Assembly: GCA_003996215.1 (NCBI GenBank)
Contig: QJPP01004049.1
Location: forward strand, 35,655-99,654
Reading direction: 5' to 3'
Source of the DNA: Jaltomata sinuosa
Lineage: Eukaryota > Streptophyta > Magnoliopsida > Solanales > Solanaceae
DNA length: 64,000 nucleotides
Below the pieces are notes generated by a model. The model ran no database searches. It worked only from the letters and a program-made list of their open reading frames with translations, and was not told the DNA's origin. The position numbers and the translations under genes are program-made. Positions within the stretch are counted from its first letter, which is position 1. The number at the start of each line of letters is the position of its first letter. Below are positions 43,526-55,230 of the stretch, in pieces.

Positions 43526-45240
43526 ATATCTCTCCCTTGGGATCATTCGTCCTTGAATGAAGACTAAATAAGCTGGGTTCGGAGGGAAAGAGCTGCAATC
43601 CCTACCACTAAGTACTAGAAACTAATATCTGACTGAATTAAGTTCTAAGGACATAAAAACATGCTGAAAATGCAGGAATAGCTAAGGAAACATATTACTG
43701 AGACTGAGATGCATGAGAAAGCAGAGGAACTGAAGAGGAACTATTACCTCAAGCTTGAGCTGGATCAGAAGGAAATAGGTGAGGGTACTTGATCATCATG
43801 GTTGCTTCTGCTTCCCAAGTAGCTCCCTCAACTGACTGATTCCTTCATAAAACTTTCACCGAAGCAACTTTCTTATTTCTCAACCTATGAACCTGACGGT
43901 CAAGAATTCCAACTGGAACCTCTTCATAAGTGAGGTTATCCTTCACACTCACGTTCTCTAAGGGCACAATCAATGCCGGATCACCAATACACTTCTTTAA
44001 CAACAAAATATGAAAGACTGGACGAACCGCTGCTAGTTCTGCTCACAACTCTAACTCATAAGCCACATTACCATCCCTTTTCAATATTCTGTAAGGACCT
44101 ACATATCAGGGAATGACCTTCCCTTTCTTGCCAAATCTCATCACACCCTTCATAGGTGACACTTTCAGGAAAACCTAATCATCGATCTCAAATTCTAAGT
44201 CCCTTCTTCTCACATCTGTGTAGGAGTTTTGAAAAATCTGAGCAGTCTTCAACCTTTCTCTGATGAGATGAAATTTCTCCAATAGCCTCATAAATCAAAT
44301 TTGTCCCAATCAAAGCTGCTTCACCTACTTCAAATCAGCCAATAGGTGATCTACACCTACGCCCATAAAGTGCTTCATACGGGGCCATCTGAATGCTGGA
44401 ATAAAAGTTGTTATTGTAGGCAAACTCTATGAGAGGAAAGTGATCATCCTAACTATCGATAACACAAGCCCTTAACATATCCTCTAAGGTCTGAATAGTA
44501 CGATCTGCCTGACCATCCATTTGCGGATGAAATGTTGTGCTGAGGTTTACCTGAGTACCAAAACCTTTCTGAAAGGATCTCCAAAAATGAGCTGTAAACT
44601 GAGTACACCTATCTGAGATGATAGACAAGGAACTCCATGCAACCTGACTATTTCACTGATGTAGAGTCTGGCATAATCTTCTGCTAAATCTTTAGTCTTA
44701 ACCGCTAAGAAGTGGGATGATTTAGTCACCCTGTCCACAATCACCCAAATGGAGTCATGTTGTCTGCAAGTACGAGGTAAACCTTTAATGAAATCCATGT
44801 TGATCACTTCCCACATCCAAGTAGGAATGCTAATCTATTGAGTTAGGCCTCCCAGCCTCTGATGTTCTACTTTCATGTGCTGACAGTTAGGACACTTGGA
44901 CACAATATCTGCGATGTCCCTCTTCTTTCCATTCTACCAATAGACTTCCCATAGGCCATGGTACATCTTGGTGGCACTGGGATGAATTGAATATCTAGAA
45001 TTATGAGCCTCAATCAGGATCCGTTGTCTTAAATCACCCATATTAGGGAAACATAAACGACCCTGGTAGTGAAGCATACCATCTCCCCCTTGGGAGAAAA
45101 CCTTGACCCTTTGTTGATGAACCGCACCTTTTAACTAAAGAAAGATGGGATCACTATATTGTTTCTCCTTCACATAGGATACTAGAGAAGACAGAACCAT
45201 TCTGAACTACCACATCGCCGTCTGTTATGTCCATAAGGCA
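43526..45240 (-). pseudogene. Gypsy integrase, element E
   Basis: Minus-strand blocks are the zinc-binding domain (about 45010-44880), the core with N-M-D-F-I-K-G-L-P near 44795 and W-V-I-V-D-R-V-T-K-S near 44735 (open frame 44816-44547), H-P-Q-T-D-G-like near 44520, and a chromodomain-like A-T-W-E-A near 43820. Stops and shifts near 44640 and 44300 break it. The region between the pol end (~43745) and the LTR (43525) is non-coding and includes the polypurine region. Confidence 0.85.
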
Positions 45241-46500
45241 AACTCCCAGGCGAGCAAGCCTATGAACGACCTTGGCTATTATTTCCTCTCTTCCTCAACA
45301 TGAGACACGCTACCCATAGACAGTCTATTGAGGGCATCAGCCACTATATTGTCCTTACCTGGATGGTAGAGCACATTCATATCATAGTCTTTGAGGAATT
45401 CGAGCCACCTTATCTAATGAAGATTCAACTCTTTCTGGGTGACACATACTGGAGGCTCTTATGATCTGTAAATACGTCTACATGGACTCCATATAAGTAA
45501 TGTCTCTAAATCATTAAGGCAAACACTACTGCTGCCAACTCAAGATCACGAGTTGGGTAGTTCATCTAAGGGATCTTAAGCTTCCTGGAGGCATAAGCGA
45601 TGACCTTACCATGATGCATCAAGACATATCACACCCCAACCCTGGATGTATCACAATAAACAACAAAACCATATAAACCCTTTGGTAGAGTCAAAATAGG
45701 AGCTGTAGTCAACCTAGTCTTCAACTCTAGGAAGCTTTTCTCACATTCATCCGACCACTGGAACTTGACCTTCTTCTGAGTCAATTTAGTCAATGGGGCA
45801 GCTATGGATGAAAATCCTTCAACAAATCTCCAGTAGTAACTAGCCAAACCCAAAAATCTTCTAATGTCTGTCAGAGGAGTGGGTCTAGGATAGTCATTCA
45901 GTGCCTCTATTTTCTGAGAATCAACTCGGATGCCCTCACTAGACACCACATGACCAAAGAAAGTGACTGACTTCAACCAGAATTCACACTTACTGAACTT
46001 AGCGAATAACTGGAGATCCTTGATAGTTTGAAGCACAACTCTCAAATGATTTGCATGCTCCTCTTTTTTTCGAGAATAAACAAGGATATTATCATTGAAA
46101 ACAATGACAAACATATCCAAGTACTGCTTGAACACCCTATTCATTAGATCCATGAAAGTTGCAGGAGCATTCGTTAGGCCAAAAGACATAACTACAAATT
46201 CATAGTGACCATACCGAGTCCTGAAGGTTATCTTTGGGATGTCACTATCTCTGACTCTGAGCTGATGATAAACGAATCTGAGGTCGATCTTAGAGAAGCA
46301 ACTAGCACCCTGAAGCTGGTCGAATAAGTTATTAATCCTGGGGATGGGATACTTATTCTTGATTGTGACTTTGTTCAGAGAATGATAGTCGATAAACATC
46401 CTAAGAGAACCATCTTTCTTACGCATCAAAAGAATTGGAGCATCCCATGAACAGATGATGGGTCTGATGAAGCCCTTATCTACAAGGTATTTCAGTTATT
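45241..46500 (-). pseudogene. Gypsy reverse transcriptase and RNase H, element E
   Basis: A long open frame, 46429-45629 (266 codons), spans RT fingers, palm, thumb and the start of RNase H. Blocks seen are F-I-D-Y near 46390, K-Y-P-I-P-R near 46345, F-S-K-I-D-L near 46290 and F-G-L-T-N-A-P near 46175. The catalytic box F-I-D-D reads F-N-D-N at 46088-46099, which removes a metal-binding Asp. RNase H continues to about 45290 in other frames. The enzyme would be inactive even where the frame is open. Confidence 0.9.
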
Positions 46501-47230
46501 CCTTCAATTCCTTAAGCTCATCTAGTGCATTCTATAAGGAGGAATTGAGATAGGCTGGGTATCTGGAAGGATATCTATTCTGAAGTAGATTTCCATTTTG
46601 GGAGGAGCTCCGGGAAGATATTCTGGAAACACTTCTGGGAATTCATTCACCACTAGGACTGACTCAAGAGTTAGGGTCTCAGAATTTAAATCCTTAACCT
46701 GAACAAGATGATAGATATACCCTTTAGAAATCGTTTTTCTAGCCTTAAGGTAAGAGATGAATCGATCTAAAGGTACTGAGGTACTACCCTTCCATTCTAG
46801 GACAAGTTCATTAGAAAACTAGAACCGAACTATCCTGGTTCTACAATGGACTGGGGCATAACAAGAGTGTAACTAATCGAGCCTAGAATAATATTAAAGT
46901 TAGTCATTTCTAACTCTACTAGATCAACTTTGGTGACTTTCTTGGAAACTGTGACAGGGCAATTTGTGTATACCCATCTAGCTATAACTGGATCACCAAC
47001 TGGAGTAGAGACTGATAAAGGTTCTGGGAGGGTTTCTAGACTGACACCAAAATTTACTACTATATTGGACTTACAAAAGAAAGTGTAGCCTCAGGATCTA
47101 ACAATGCATAAATATCAAGATGGAAGACTTGTAACGTACCCATGACCACATCGGGAGAATCCTCCTGGTACTCTCGATTTTTAAGGGAATATAATTTGTT
47201 CTAGTGATGAATGCCACTTGTACTATATGA
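46501..47230 (-). pseudogene. Gypsy protease and linker, element E
   Basis: Fragments of the aspartic protease and the linker to RT are readable in three minus frames: L-D-P-E-A-T-like loop sequence near 47080, and the E-F-P-E-V-F-P-type linker near 46610-46640. Several stops are present and no frame exceeds 60 codons. Assignment rests mainly on its place between the gag knuckle and RT. Confidence 0.65.
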
Positions 47231-48360
47231 GTCACCCTGCTAAGTTGGGCGACCAGCTGGAGCTGCTGTGGGGTTATCCTGATTCTGCGAGCGAGTATTC
47301 CTGCCCTTATGAGAAGTCATTGGGCACTCTTTCATTTTGTGGCTTGTCTTGCCACACCCAAAATAGTTTCCACTACCTTCCATACACTTACCCTGGTAGT
47401 TCTTACCACACCTGTTGCCAACGGGATGAGTGCATCCACTAGTGACACTACCTTGGGACTTAGAGCCTGGTGCCCTATCCCGCTGACCCTGTATGAACTT
47501 GGGCACTAGCAAAAAATGGGGCTGGAGCTAAAGATTTCTGGCAGAACTTACCACCCTCTGACCTCTGCTGAGAGTAACTGAAATCATCTATTTTATCCCT
47601 CTTGATGTCTCTTGCCCTGGGTTTGATCTTTTCATCCTCAATTTGGGCATGAGTCATCAACCTGGAGATGTTCATCTCCTTAACCAGCATAGCGGTCCTA
47701 CATTCATTGACCACATAATCAGAAACACTGACATGAACATACTCATGCGGGCCATGGAGTCAAATACAATTGTCGGAGCATATTTAGATAGCTGGGTGAA
47801 CTTGAGAGAGTACTGCTTCTCACTCATATCATTCTGCCTCAAGTTGATGAAGTCTTGGACCTTGGCTTCTCTGAGTTCAATTGGGAAAAACTTGTTCAGG
47901 AATGCAGTCTGAAAATAATTCTAATCTATTAGGCTATATTTTCTCGTCGTGACTCCTTCCATTGCTGATACCACATGTGAGCCACTCCCTTCAACTAAAA
48001 GTGGCTAAGCCTGCACTCTCAACTGGGGTGAAACCCATAATCTCTTTCACCTTCTGGATTTCATCTAGGAATTCATGTGGATCCTCTTTAGACTTGGAAC
48101 TATGGAGGGTTCACCCGAGTGAAGTCTCGGACCCTAGATGCTACAGAGTTAGTCTGTGGCAGGGCTGGTACCACTGCCTGCTGATTGACCTGGGCAATCA
48201 TGGCCTGAGCAAGCACCTAAAAGGCATCCTTGAACTCTGTATGACTGACTTTCTCATTCAGAGTGTCTGCTGGAGCTGGTGATGCTTGTTGATTGCCATT
48301 CCTATTTTTATTTCCATTCCTATTTTTATTTCCTCTTTCATTCACTCTTCAAGGAGGCAT
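47231..48360 (-). pseudogene. Gypsy gag, element E
   Basis: ATG 48360 begins M-P-P, a frequent gypsy Gag start, but codon 4 is TGA (48349-48351) where related proteins have Arg, a CGA-to-TGA change. Downstream are N/R-rich repeats, a capsid segment (about 48090-47640) and the tail with a knuckle near 47350-47390 whose first Cys is Tyr (Y-F-G-C-G-K-x2-H-x4-C). The tail continues to 47240. Capsid assembly or RNA packaging by this copy is not possible. Confidence 0.8.
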
Positions 48361-48557
48361 TTTCTGTAAGGCGTAGAACACCAGTTAGAATGAGATTAAA
48401 TAGAATCCATACTCTATAGCACGAGATGGAATAGAAAGAAAGGAAGTTTTCCTAAAAATATCACATAGCCTCTCTCCCATAAGTTAGCGCGCTTCACACC
48501 CATGAAAAAGACTCTACTTGACGTGGTTTTCAAACACCCTAGGACAATTGAACTGTG

Positions 48558-48570
48558 TGCTCTGATACCA
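48558..48570 (-). promoter_or_regulatory. Primer-binding site of element E
   Basis: On the minus strand TGGTATCAGAGCA begins four to five bases after the LTR end and matches the initiator Met-tRNA-type primer site in its first 12 bases. It shows where first-strand synthesis would start and confirms 48575-50572 as the 5' LTR. Confidence 0.85.
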
Positions 48571-48574
48571 TGTT

Positions 48575-50572
48575 TGTCATGCCTCGAGGCTACCCCCTAG
48601 ATGCAACACAATTTTTAGGATCACAAGTTACCCCAAGCTAACCCATGGCCTGACATACCTAAGCATTTCTGATTTAATATACTAAAACGTGCACAAGCTA
48701 ACTGAGTCAACTCATAAGTTAAGAAAATAATCCAAAAGTTCTGAATAAATATGAGTTATAATAAAAATATAAAATTAGATATTACAACTCATAAGCTAAA
48801 TCTAGTTCTATGTCTGAAAGCCTCTAACTGAAGCGAGTTTCTGGGACAAGCCACCAGCGAACTCAAAGTCTGAAAACTGAAATATAAGACTAAAATGAAT
48901 AAGCATAACTATTGTTCTCGAACTATGAGGACTCACCACTAAGCTGCTGAGTAAGGACTAAAAAGTCGCACTAAGCGCGGTCTGGATGCTGGGCGCCTAA
49001 ACCTACATCATGATAAGATGTAGCACAAAAGTATGTGTCAGTACTTCGAATGTACTGAGCATGTTAAATATATACAAAGTTGTAAAGCATGAATAGTGAA
49101 CAAGGAAATATATACTGAAGCATGAACTCAGAGATAAACTAGATGCAATGACCAATGATTAAATCATGAACAGTAACATGCTAAACTGAGAGACTGAATG
49201 TAAGGTCAATGCAAGTACTAAATCTGAATTGTGGGAGCTACTATTAATCGATATACCCCAAGTTGAGCTTACTATGGGCCAACTTATAACCCTTGCTGGG
49301 AGGATGTTCATACCTTGCAAAGGGTATAAATAAATCTGATGTGAATCCATTAAACTGATATCCACAAGGGACAAGGATGTCATGCCTAATCTGATGGGTG
49401 ACCCCTTTAGAACCTACGGTGGTGTTGTAGTTTTGGGACTCGGGGACTTCTACTAAAGGTCTCAGCCTAAACTGATGGGAGAGCCTTCATCCATTCGTCC
49501 ACTTGGTGCTAAGTCTACTCTCAACTGAACATGTAAGAAATTTAATGCAAATAGAAATACTGGATAGCTCAAATATAGATATAACTGAGAATGCACAATA
49601 ACACTAAAAACTGAAGGCATTCAAATCATGAAGCATGACTGACTGAATTATTTGACTAGCAAGTATAAATTATGAGTACTGAAATTAACAAATGCAAGGG
49701 TTACTGAATTCTATACATATGACTATACTAGGTTCCCAAGAAAACATGTAATGAATTTTATACAAATAATAGAATCTGAATTGCAATGATTTCATAAGAT
49801 TTAGGAACCCTAGGTCTGAAGAACTAATTGAAAAGTGAAGAACTAGACTGAAACTAGGGACTCAATGGGTGAAAGAGACCAATTGATGAAATCCTACATA
49901 CCTGGAAGAAGGTTCTACAGTGAATTCTTTCGATTTTTGGGGATGAGCTTGAAGAAAACTTTCTGCTTGTTCTTTAGAGAAACTGTCACTTCTTTTTTCT
50001 ATTTTTCTAAGTGTTCGATGATTTTTTGGAAATGGAAGATTTAGGTAGTTTTTGACTTGTTAATTAGGGTTAGACTAGGCAAAACAACATAGCTTAGGCC
50101 TTAAAAGTTATAGAAAAAGTCAAAAATACCCCTGGAAAAATAGAAGAAATCTGCTAAAAATTTTGTGACTCGGGTTCCACGGACAGGTGCTACGGTCCAT
50201 AAATGCTTCTACGGCCCGTAGAAACCCTGTCGTGGTTTCTGGCCTCTATGTCGAGGCTCAGGTCTGAATTCCACGAACCAGGTTCATGACTAGTGGATCA
50301 TTCCATGGTTCGTAGAACCAGTTCGTGATTCTTAGAGAACTGGTAAGCCTCAGATCTGAGTTCCACGGACCCAATCCACAGGTCGTGGATCAATCCACGA
50401 TCCGTAGATACTGGTCGTGGTTCTCAGACCAAATCATCTGGTCTCTGATCTGATTCCACGGGTTCAGTCCACCGCTCATGGATCTCGCTCGTGGATCATG
50501 TTTGACACCTGAGCAGTTTCACACTTGGGATTTTTGAGCTGGTTCTAGGCTTAGAATTTCTGGGGTGTTACA
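48575..50572 (-). repeat. 5' LTR of element E
   Basis: 1998 bases, starting TGTAACACCCC (50572) and ending GGCATGACA (48575) on the minus strand. Lacks the MITE found in the 3' LTR. The word array at 50165-50510 is the best preserved example of the TCCACGGACC/CTACGG type. The 74-codon frame at 49383-49159 is not a gene. Confidence 0.9.
50165..50510 (-). promoter_or_regulatory. Palindromic word array, element E 5' LTR
   Basis: At least ten near-palindromic words, for example TCTACGGCCCGTAGA near 50207-50221, TCCACGGACC near 50362 and the TCCACGATCCGTAG pair near 50395. Spacing is irregular, so this is not a simple tandem repeat. CpG content is high against the AT-rich surroundings. Confidence 0.6.
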
Positions 50573-50577
50573 AATAT
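50573..50577. repeat. Target site duplication AATAT of element E, right
   Basis: AATAT directly after the LTR tip, matching 41290-41294. Confidence 0.85.
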
Positions 50578-53021
50578 TGCTTATGCTTTTGTATTAGATC
50601 TGTTGAGTTAATAGTTATTGTTAATGTTGTGTATTTACAGTAGTTATTTTTTTAGCTATTCTTGTTGAAGGTTTAGTCATGAGTAATTGTGAAAATTAGA
50701 GTAGATATTATATTCTTCTTATAACGTTGGATTTTAAGTTGTTTTAAAATTATTTGCTTCCCTCTTCACTTTTAAATGGACTATCAAATCATAGCAAATG
50801 ATCTTTAATGACAATTTGGTAGCATCTTTCCTACATTGTATTGGGTTTACTTGAAATATTATTCTAGTCATTCAAACATACATTGTTGAGCAGTAGACCA
50901 GTTGAGTTGGACAAGTCACGCATGCAGTAGTTGATTAAATCAATTAGCTCTAGTTGAGGTTTGGAATTATCTTATTTGAATTAAATGATCTGAAATTTGG
51001 TTGATCTTTATGTGTTTTGGGCATTAAGGAGTTAAATACAGTCATGTTGCTAGTTAATTTATGTTACTTGTCCAGTTATTAATATTTGAACCGGTGTATC
51101 TGCTTTAGTCACTCTTTTAAAGCATCTGTTACTAGTTGTTTAAAAATAATGATCTGTAGCACGAGGTAGTAACTTTAGCTTCTTAAGATTAAGTTAAAGT
51201 CTTAGGAATTATTGAATTTGAAATAGCAAGATGAGGTACGAATCTATTTTAAATCCTATTGATCGGTAAGATAGGATTGGAAAACTCTTTTGTTAAACCC
51301 TTCCCTTTTCTATGTGCTTATTTCGATTAAGAATTATATTTTATTACTTTAGAATCTAAATTTTTCTTTTGATTTATTAAATATTAAGAACAGACACACT
51401 CTCACCCCGTCTATTTGAATATTTTTTCATGTACACTTTGAGGGAATGACGTCATTTAGAGTTCAACCATGGGAGGGGAGGAGTCAACGCGCGAAGTGAA
51501 GCTCAAACGGAGTTAGTCGCCCCCAAGTGGGGATTAGGTACATTTCGGAATATGATGACAAAGACAGGCTATAGTTGACTTCTTGTATGAACCGCACATA
51601 TAGCTTTATAAAAAATAAAGTAACTCGTTACTCCCTTCTTTTCTAGTTTTAATATGTCATTCTTTTAAAAATCTCAAAGACTTGATAACTTTTATTATTA
51701 TGTTAAATTATCGATATAATTTCCTATAATGTAAACATTAAAAAAAAAAAAAATTAGCCTTACACTACTTTCAGATATTGAAATATCTTAGTTCTCTGAA
51801 AAACTTCTTCACGAATTCTTTAAGTATTTTTTAGATGTTTAAGAGAGTCGATCATACAAAAATAGAATAGAGGGAGTAACATCATATTGGGCCCATTTTT
51901 AACCTTGCCATACCTGATCCTACTCTCTTTCTCTCGCACTCTCTATCTTAACTTTACCTGTATGTGTTGTTAATTTGTTATTTATTTTATTCTCTTATAT
52001 TATATTTGCCACCAAAATTAAGGTGGCATACGTTTTCCTAACCATTTCTTCTTTTTTTTTTGGTGAGATTTTCAATTTATGGGACTAGTTCGAACACATT
52101 ATGTTGAATGGAGAATAATCAAAGGTATTCTTTATTAATTCGACGTTTCTTCAACAAGGTTAGTCTTTTGATTTTCACAATCTTTTATCCCTGAATACGT
52201 AATTGTTTGGTAAATTAGCTTCATCATATTTTATGTCATTCAAGTGCTTTAATTATTATGTTTGCAAGCGATCAGGTCAGTTGCTCTCTCATTTACTCTT
52301 CTGATATTCTGTTCTAGTTTTTCTTACTTGTATCCGTTATTTGAATACTTTAAATGTTTTATTGGAAGCAACCAGTTCAATCTCTCTATCTCTTAATTGT
52401 TAATACTCTGTGTGTTTTATTTTCTCTATTTGGTGTTCTGAGGGCATGATTTGATTAACTGAATTCATGAATTTTGTGGCTTCACTAGTCTCGTATGTGT
52501 CATTTGTCAAATTTTTGCATGTTTGATCATTTAATTACTTAGAATTGCATTAATTAAATTGATTTACTTGTCTAATTATGCCCACTTATTTTGTATAATG
52601 AATAAGTTGCTAATGTTTAGTGATTTATCATATGTTTTAGACTAATGAGTAAAATTACGTTAATCTATATTTACTTGTATTAAAATAAAGTTTGTATGCT
52701 CATCACTTAGTCAATTTTAATTTTATTATAAATTAATTGGATCCTTTGTTTATCACCTATTCCCCACATAATATATGAATCTGACAGGGACTCACATTTG
52801 TGGACCTCGAAAGGTGCTTAACCCCTTTCTTTTAAAGTAACTTGAACCCTTTTCTGATTTCTGATGACGTAGACTAATAAATAAAATTAATTGCATAATT
52901 AATTTAGTATGGTTCCCGAACGCACCTTAATTCATTAGGTGGCAACTCTTCACTCTTTAATATCCTAAAGAGAGTTATCACATTGATGACTCACTTTTCG
53001 AGTGAAAAATAGGGTGCGACA
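50578..53021 (+). repeat. AT-rich region ending in an LTR-like terminus (M)
   Basis: About 2.4 kb without coding potential. It ends AGGGTGCGACA at 53021, where Athila/Tat-like RT sequence of the opposite strand is cut. The run AATTCATTAGGTGGCAACTC (52929-52948) and the TTTTCGAGTGAAAAATAGGG stretch look like a plant LTR end. A conserved-looking block lies at 51400-51620. I could not find its other terminus or a target duplication, so its size and orientation are open. A 14-base A run lies near 51740. Confidence 0.4.
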
Positions 53022-53809
53022 TAGTCCAGGCATAGTCTCTATCTGGTCACCGGCCTGAGGGCTATCATTTCGTCCTTTTCATTTTGTACAACCGTGATCC
53101 CACCTTTGTTGGATACACATTTGATTGAATTGACATATGTACTATCAGATATTGGGAAGACAACCTCTTCATCTAACCACTTGATAATTTCTTTCTTAAC
53201 CACCTCTTGCTTAGGAGGATTAAACCTTCTCTGATGCTCAATTGAAGGAGTGCAATCTTCTTGAAAGTTGATCTTATGTGTGCAAATCCCCGGAGGTATG
53301 CCAATTATGTTGGCAATGGTTCAACCAAGAGCTCGAATATGCTTCTTCAATACTTTGGGTAATGCTCGTACTTGTTCTTCATTCAATTTTATTTCATATG
53401 ATTACTAGTAAGGTCTCATTGGCACCTAAATATGAATATTTCAAGTGCGAAGGCAAGGATTTGAGCTCCAACACTGGGAGTTCAATAATGGAAGGTTTTG
53501 ATGGAGGAGTTTGTCGGTTCTTCAAATCAAGATCAAGTTTCTTCAGAGGGTAGGAATAAGATCCCATTCCTACAAAAGCACTACATATTTCATCATACTC
53601 CTCTATTCTTTTGCAATCATAGTTCAACAAAACAACTTCCAATGCTTCATCCACGAATCTTTCTTTCAAATGTAGCTTAACACTCTCCTCAATTTTACTT
53701 ATTTCAAATACTGTTTGGAGGTCGTTGGGCTGCTTCATGGATCTACAAACATCGAAAGTTGTCTTTTCCTCATTCACTGAGAATTTGAGTTCCCCCAACT
53801 TCATCTCAT
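53022..53809 (-). pseudogene. Athila/Tat-like RT N-terminus and linker, element N
   Basis: The minus-strand frame 53804-53394 contains P-V-L-E-L-K-S-L-P-S-H-L-K-Y-S-Y-L-G near 53410-53465, a hallmark linker of Athila/Tat gypsy polyproteins. RT sequence continues to about 53025 with G-G-I-T-V-V near 53100 and L-C-L-D-Y at the cut. The RT palm, RNase H and integrase are gone, replaced by region M. Stops occur, for example the TAG near 53046. This is a different branch from the other gypsy elements here. Confidence 0.8.
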
Positions 53810-54208
53810 TTAAGTGCGCCCCATATTCAAAGTTGGCTGCCCCAATATAATTGGTATTTCAAAACAACTTGTGCAATCAAGTATCACAAAATCTATCGGA
53901 TATACAAGTCGATCAACTTTCACTAGCATGCCATAGCAAATTCTAATGGGGAATTTTATTGAATGGTCTGCCATAAGTAATTTCATCTTTGTAATGGTGG
54001 GTTGGCCGAGTTCCAATGGTTTGAAAGTGGTAAGAGACTTCAAATTTTTACTAGCACTTTCATCACATACAATCCTTGTTGATTTATGCAACCTATTTGC
54101 ACCACAAATGGTGAAAACACCCAGAGTGTCCTCTTCATTTACACTTTGAGGGGACATGTGAACGAACCCATATTCTATGAAGTTGTTCATAGTGCACATT
54201 TCTTTCAA
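53810..54208 (-). pseudogene. Athila/Tat-like protease region, element N
   Basis: A 132-codon frame holds T-I-T-K-M-K-L-L-M-A-D-H-S-I-K near 53985, then V-D-F-V-I-L-D-C-type residues and E-I-P-I-I-L-G-Q-P near 53835, the C-terminal half of this clade's aspartic protease. The catalytic D-x-G region should lie upstream but is diverged. No separate host-gene match is suggested. Confidence 0.75.
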
Positions 54209-55010
54209 AAATTTAGCATACTCATTTGGATGATGGCACCACTCGATGGAACGTTGACAGTGATTTTCTTCAACATATATTCAAACTCTCTAGGTTGCTC
54301 TTTTTCTTTTGCTTGCAATAATCGTTGAGGGAATGGAGGTGAACATTTAGGAAAGGTCTTACAAACTTTGAGTATCTTATTCCTATGATCTTTATTTATC
54401 GCACTACCTTTCCAATAGCTCTTTTGTTGCTAGGCTTGCCTTTATCTGGATTTGCATTTTTACAGAACATGGTTGTTCTCTTTTAACATCGACCTCCTTA
54501 TCCTTTTTTGTTTGATCAAACTCAAATTGCAAGGTGAGCCATAACATTCGCTCATCTAGTAACTTGATAGCCATGGAGTGTGAGTGTACCATTTGAGCAA
54601 GTCTTCAAAGTTTGCATCTCAACTCTTGGATTCCCTCATCAGTGGATTTCACCTTCTCTAATACCCTTTCAAGCATATTTTTGACCCTTGAGTTGTCATT
54701 CCCTAGGTTGCGACGTTGATTCCCATGCTCTCATCTTTATGAACTTTTATTCACATTTTGAAAACTTGCATGGGAACCCACCTCATGATTTATAACAGAT
54801 GACACTTCAACCTCACAAGAATAGTTCCCATCATCCACCAACTCTACAGCTCCAATAATGTCAATAGCGCTAACACTCTCAAATTTTTGACTGAACACGT
54901 GCCTAGTCATGAACCCAAGTAGAGTTTTGATGGTTGTTAACTCTCTATCTCTTCGTGCATCATTTTTCTTCCTTTCATCAAATATTTTAGCAGAGGTAGA
55001 ACCCATGCCC
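54209..55010 (-). pseudogene. Athila/Tat-like gag C-terminal part, element N
   Basis: Two short minus-strand frames (55006-54737 and 54592-54404) carry charged helical sequence of the R-D-x-E-L-x-x-I-K-T-L-L-x-F-M-T-R type seen at the C-terminus of Athila/Tat Gag. They are separated by stops and shifts. The Gag N-terminus is missing between here and the primer-site remnant at 55213-55230. Confidence 0.55.
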
Positions 55011-55212
55011 CCTCGGCTCCTAAAGTATTAAAATCACGACCCACTATAGCCACCTTTTCAAGTGTATATGGAGTTTAATGGTAAGTACTAGAAGCTATGC
55101 TTAAGGGATCTATACTTCCTGCATAAGATCACAAATAACAAAGAAGTCAAAAAGAACAAACACTAAACAAAAGTGAACTAAACGATAATCAAATGAAAAA
55201 ACAAAAAAACAT

Positions 55213-55230
55213 TTCCCTGCAATGACACTA
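55213..55230 (-). promoter_or_regulatory. Degenerate primer-binding site, element N
   Basis: The minus strand reads TAGTGTCATTGCAGGGAA. This differs from the Athila/Tat primer site TGGCGCCGTTGCCGGGGA at six of 18 positions, five of them C-to-T or G-to-A changes. Its position just upstream of the gag remnant and downstream of LTR-like sequence supports it. Confidence 0.5.

Larger units (their letters stand above)
41295..50572 (-). mobile_element. Structurally complete Ty3/gypsy element E
   Basis: A 9278-base minus-strand element with two LTRs (48575-50572 5', 41295-43525 3'), a primer-binding site, gag, protease, RT, RNase H and integrase in gypsy order, and a five-base AATAT target duplication. 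The 3' LTR is longer than the 5' LTR by a MITE; without it both are about 2.0 kb. The LTRs differ at many scattered positions and the coding region is broken, so the insertion is old. Element length is ordinary for the group. Confidence 0.92.

Noticed and set aside
50578..53021. Host gene promoter or exons in the AT-rich interval
   Set aside because: No frame beyond background, no splice-flanked coding pattern, and the right end looks like an LTR terminus.
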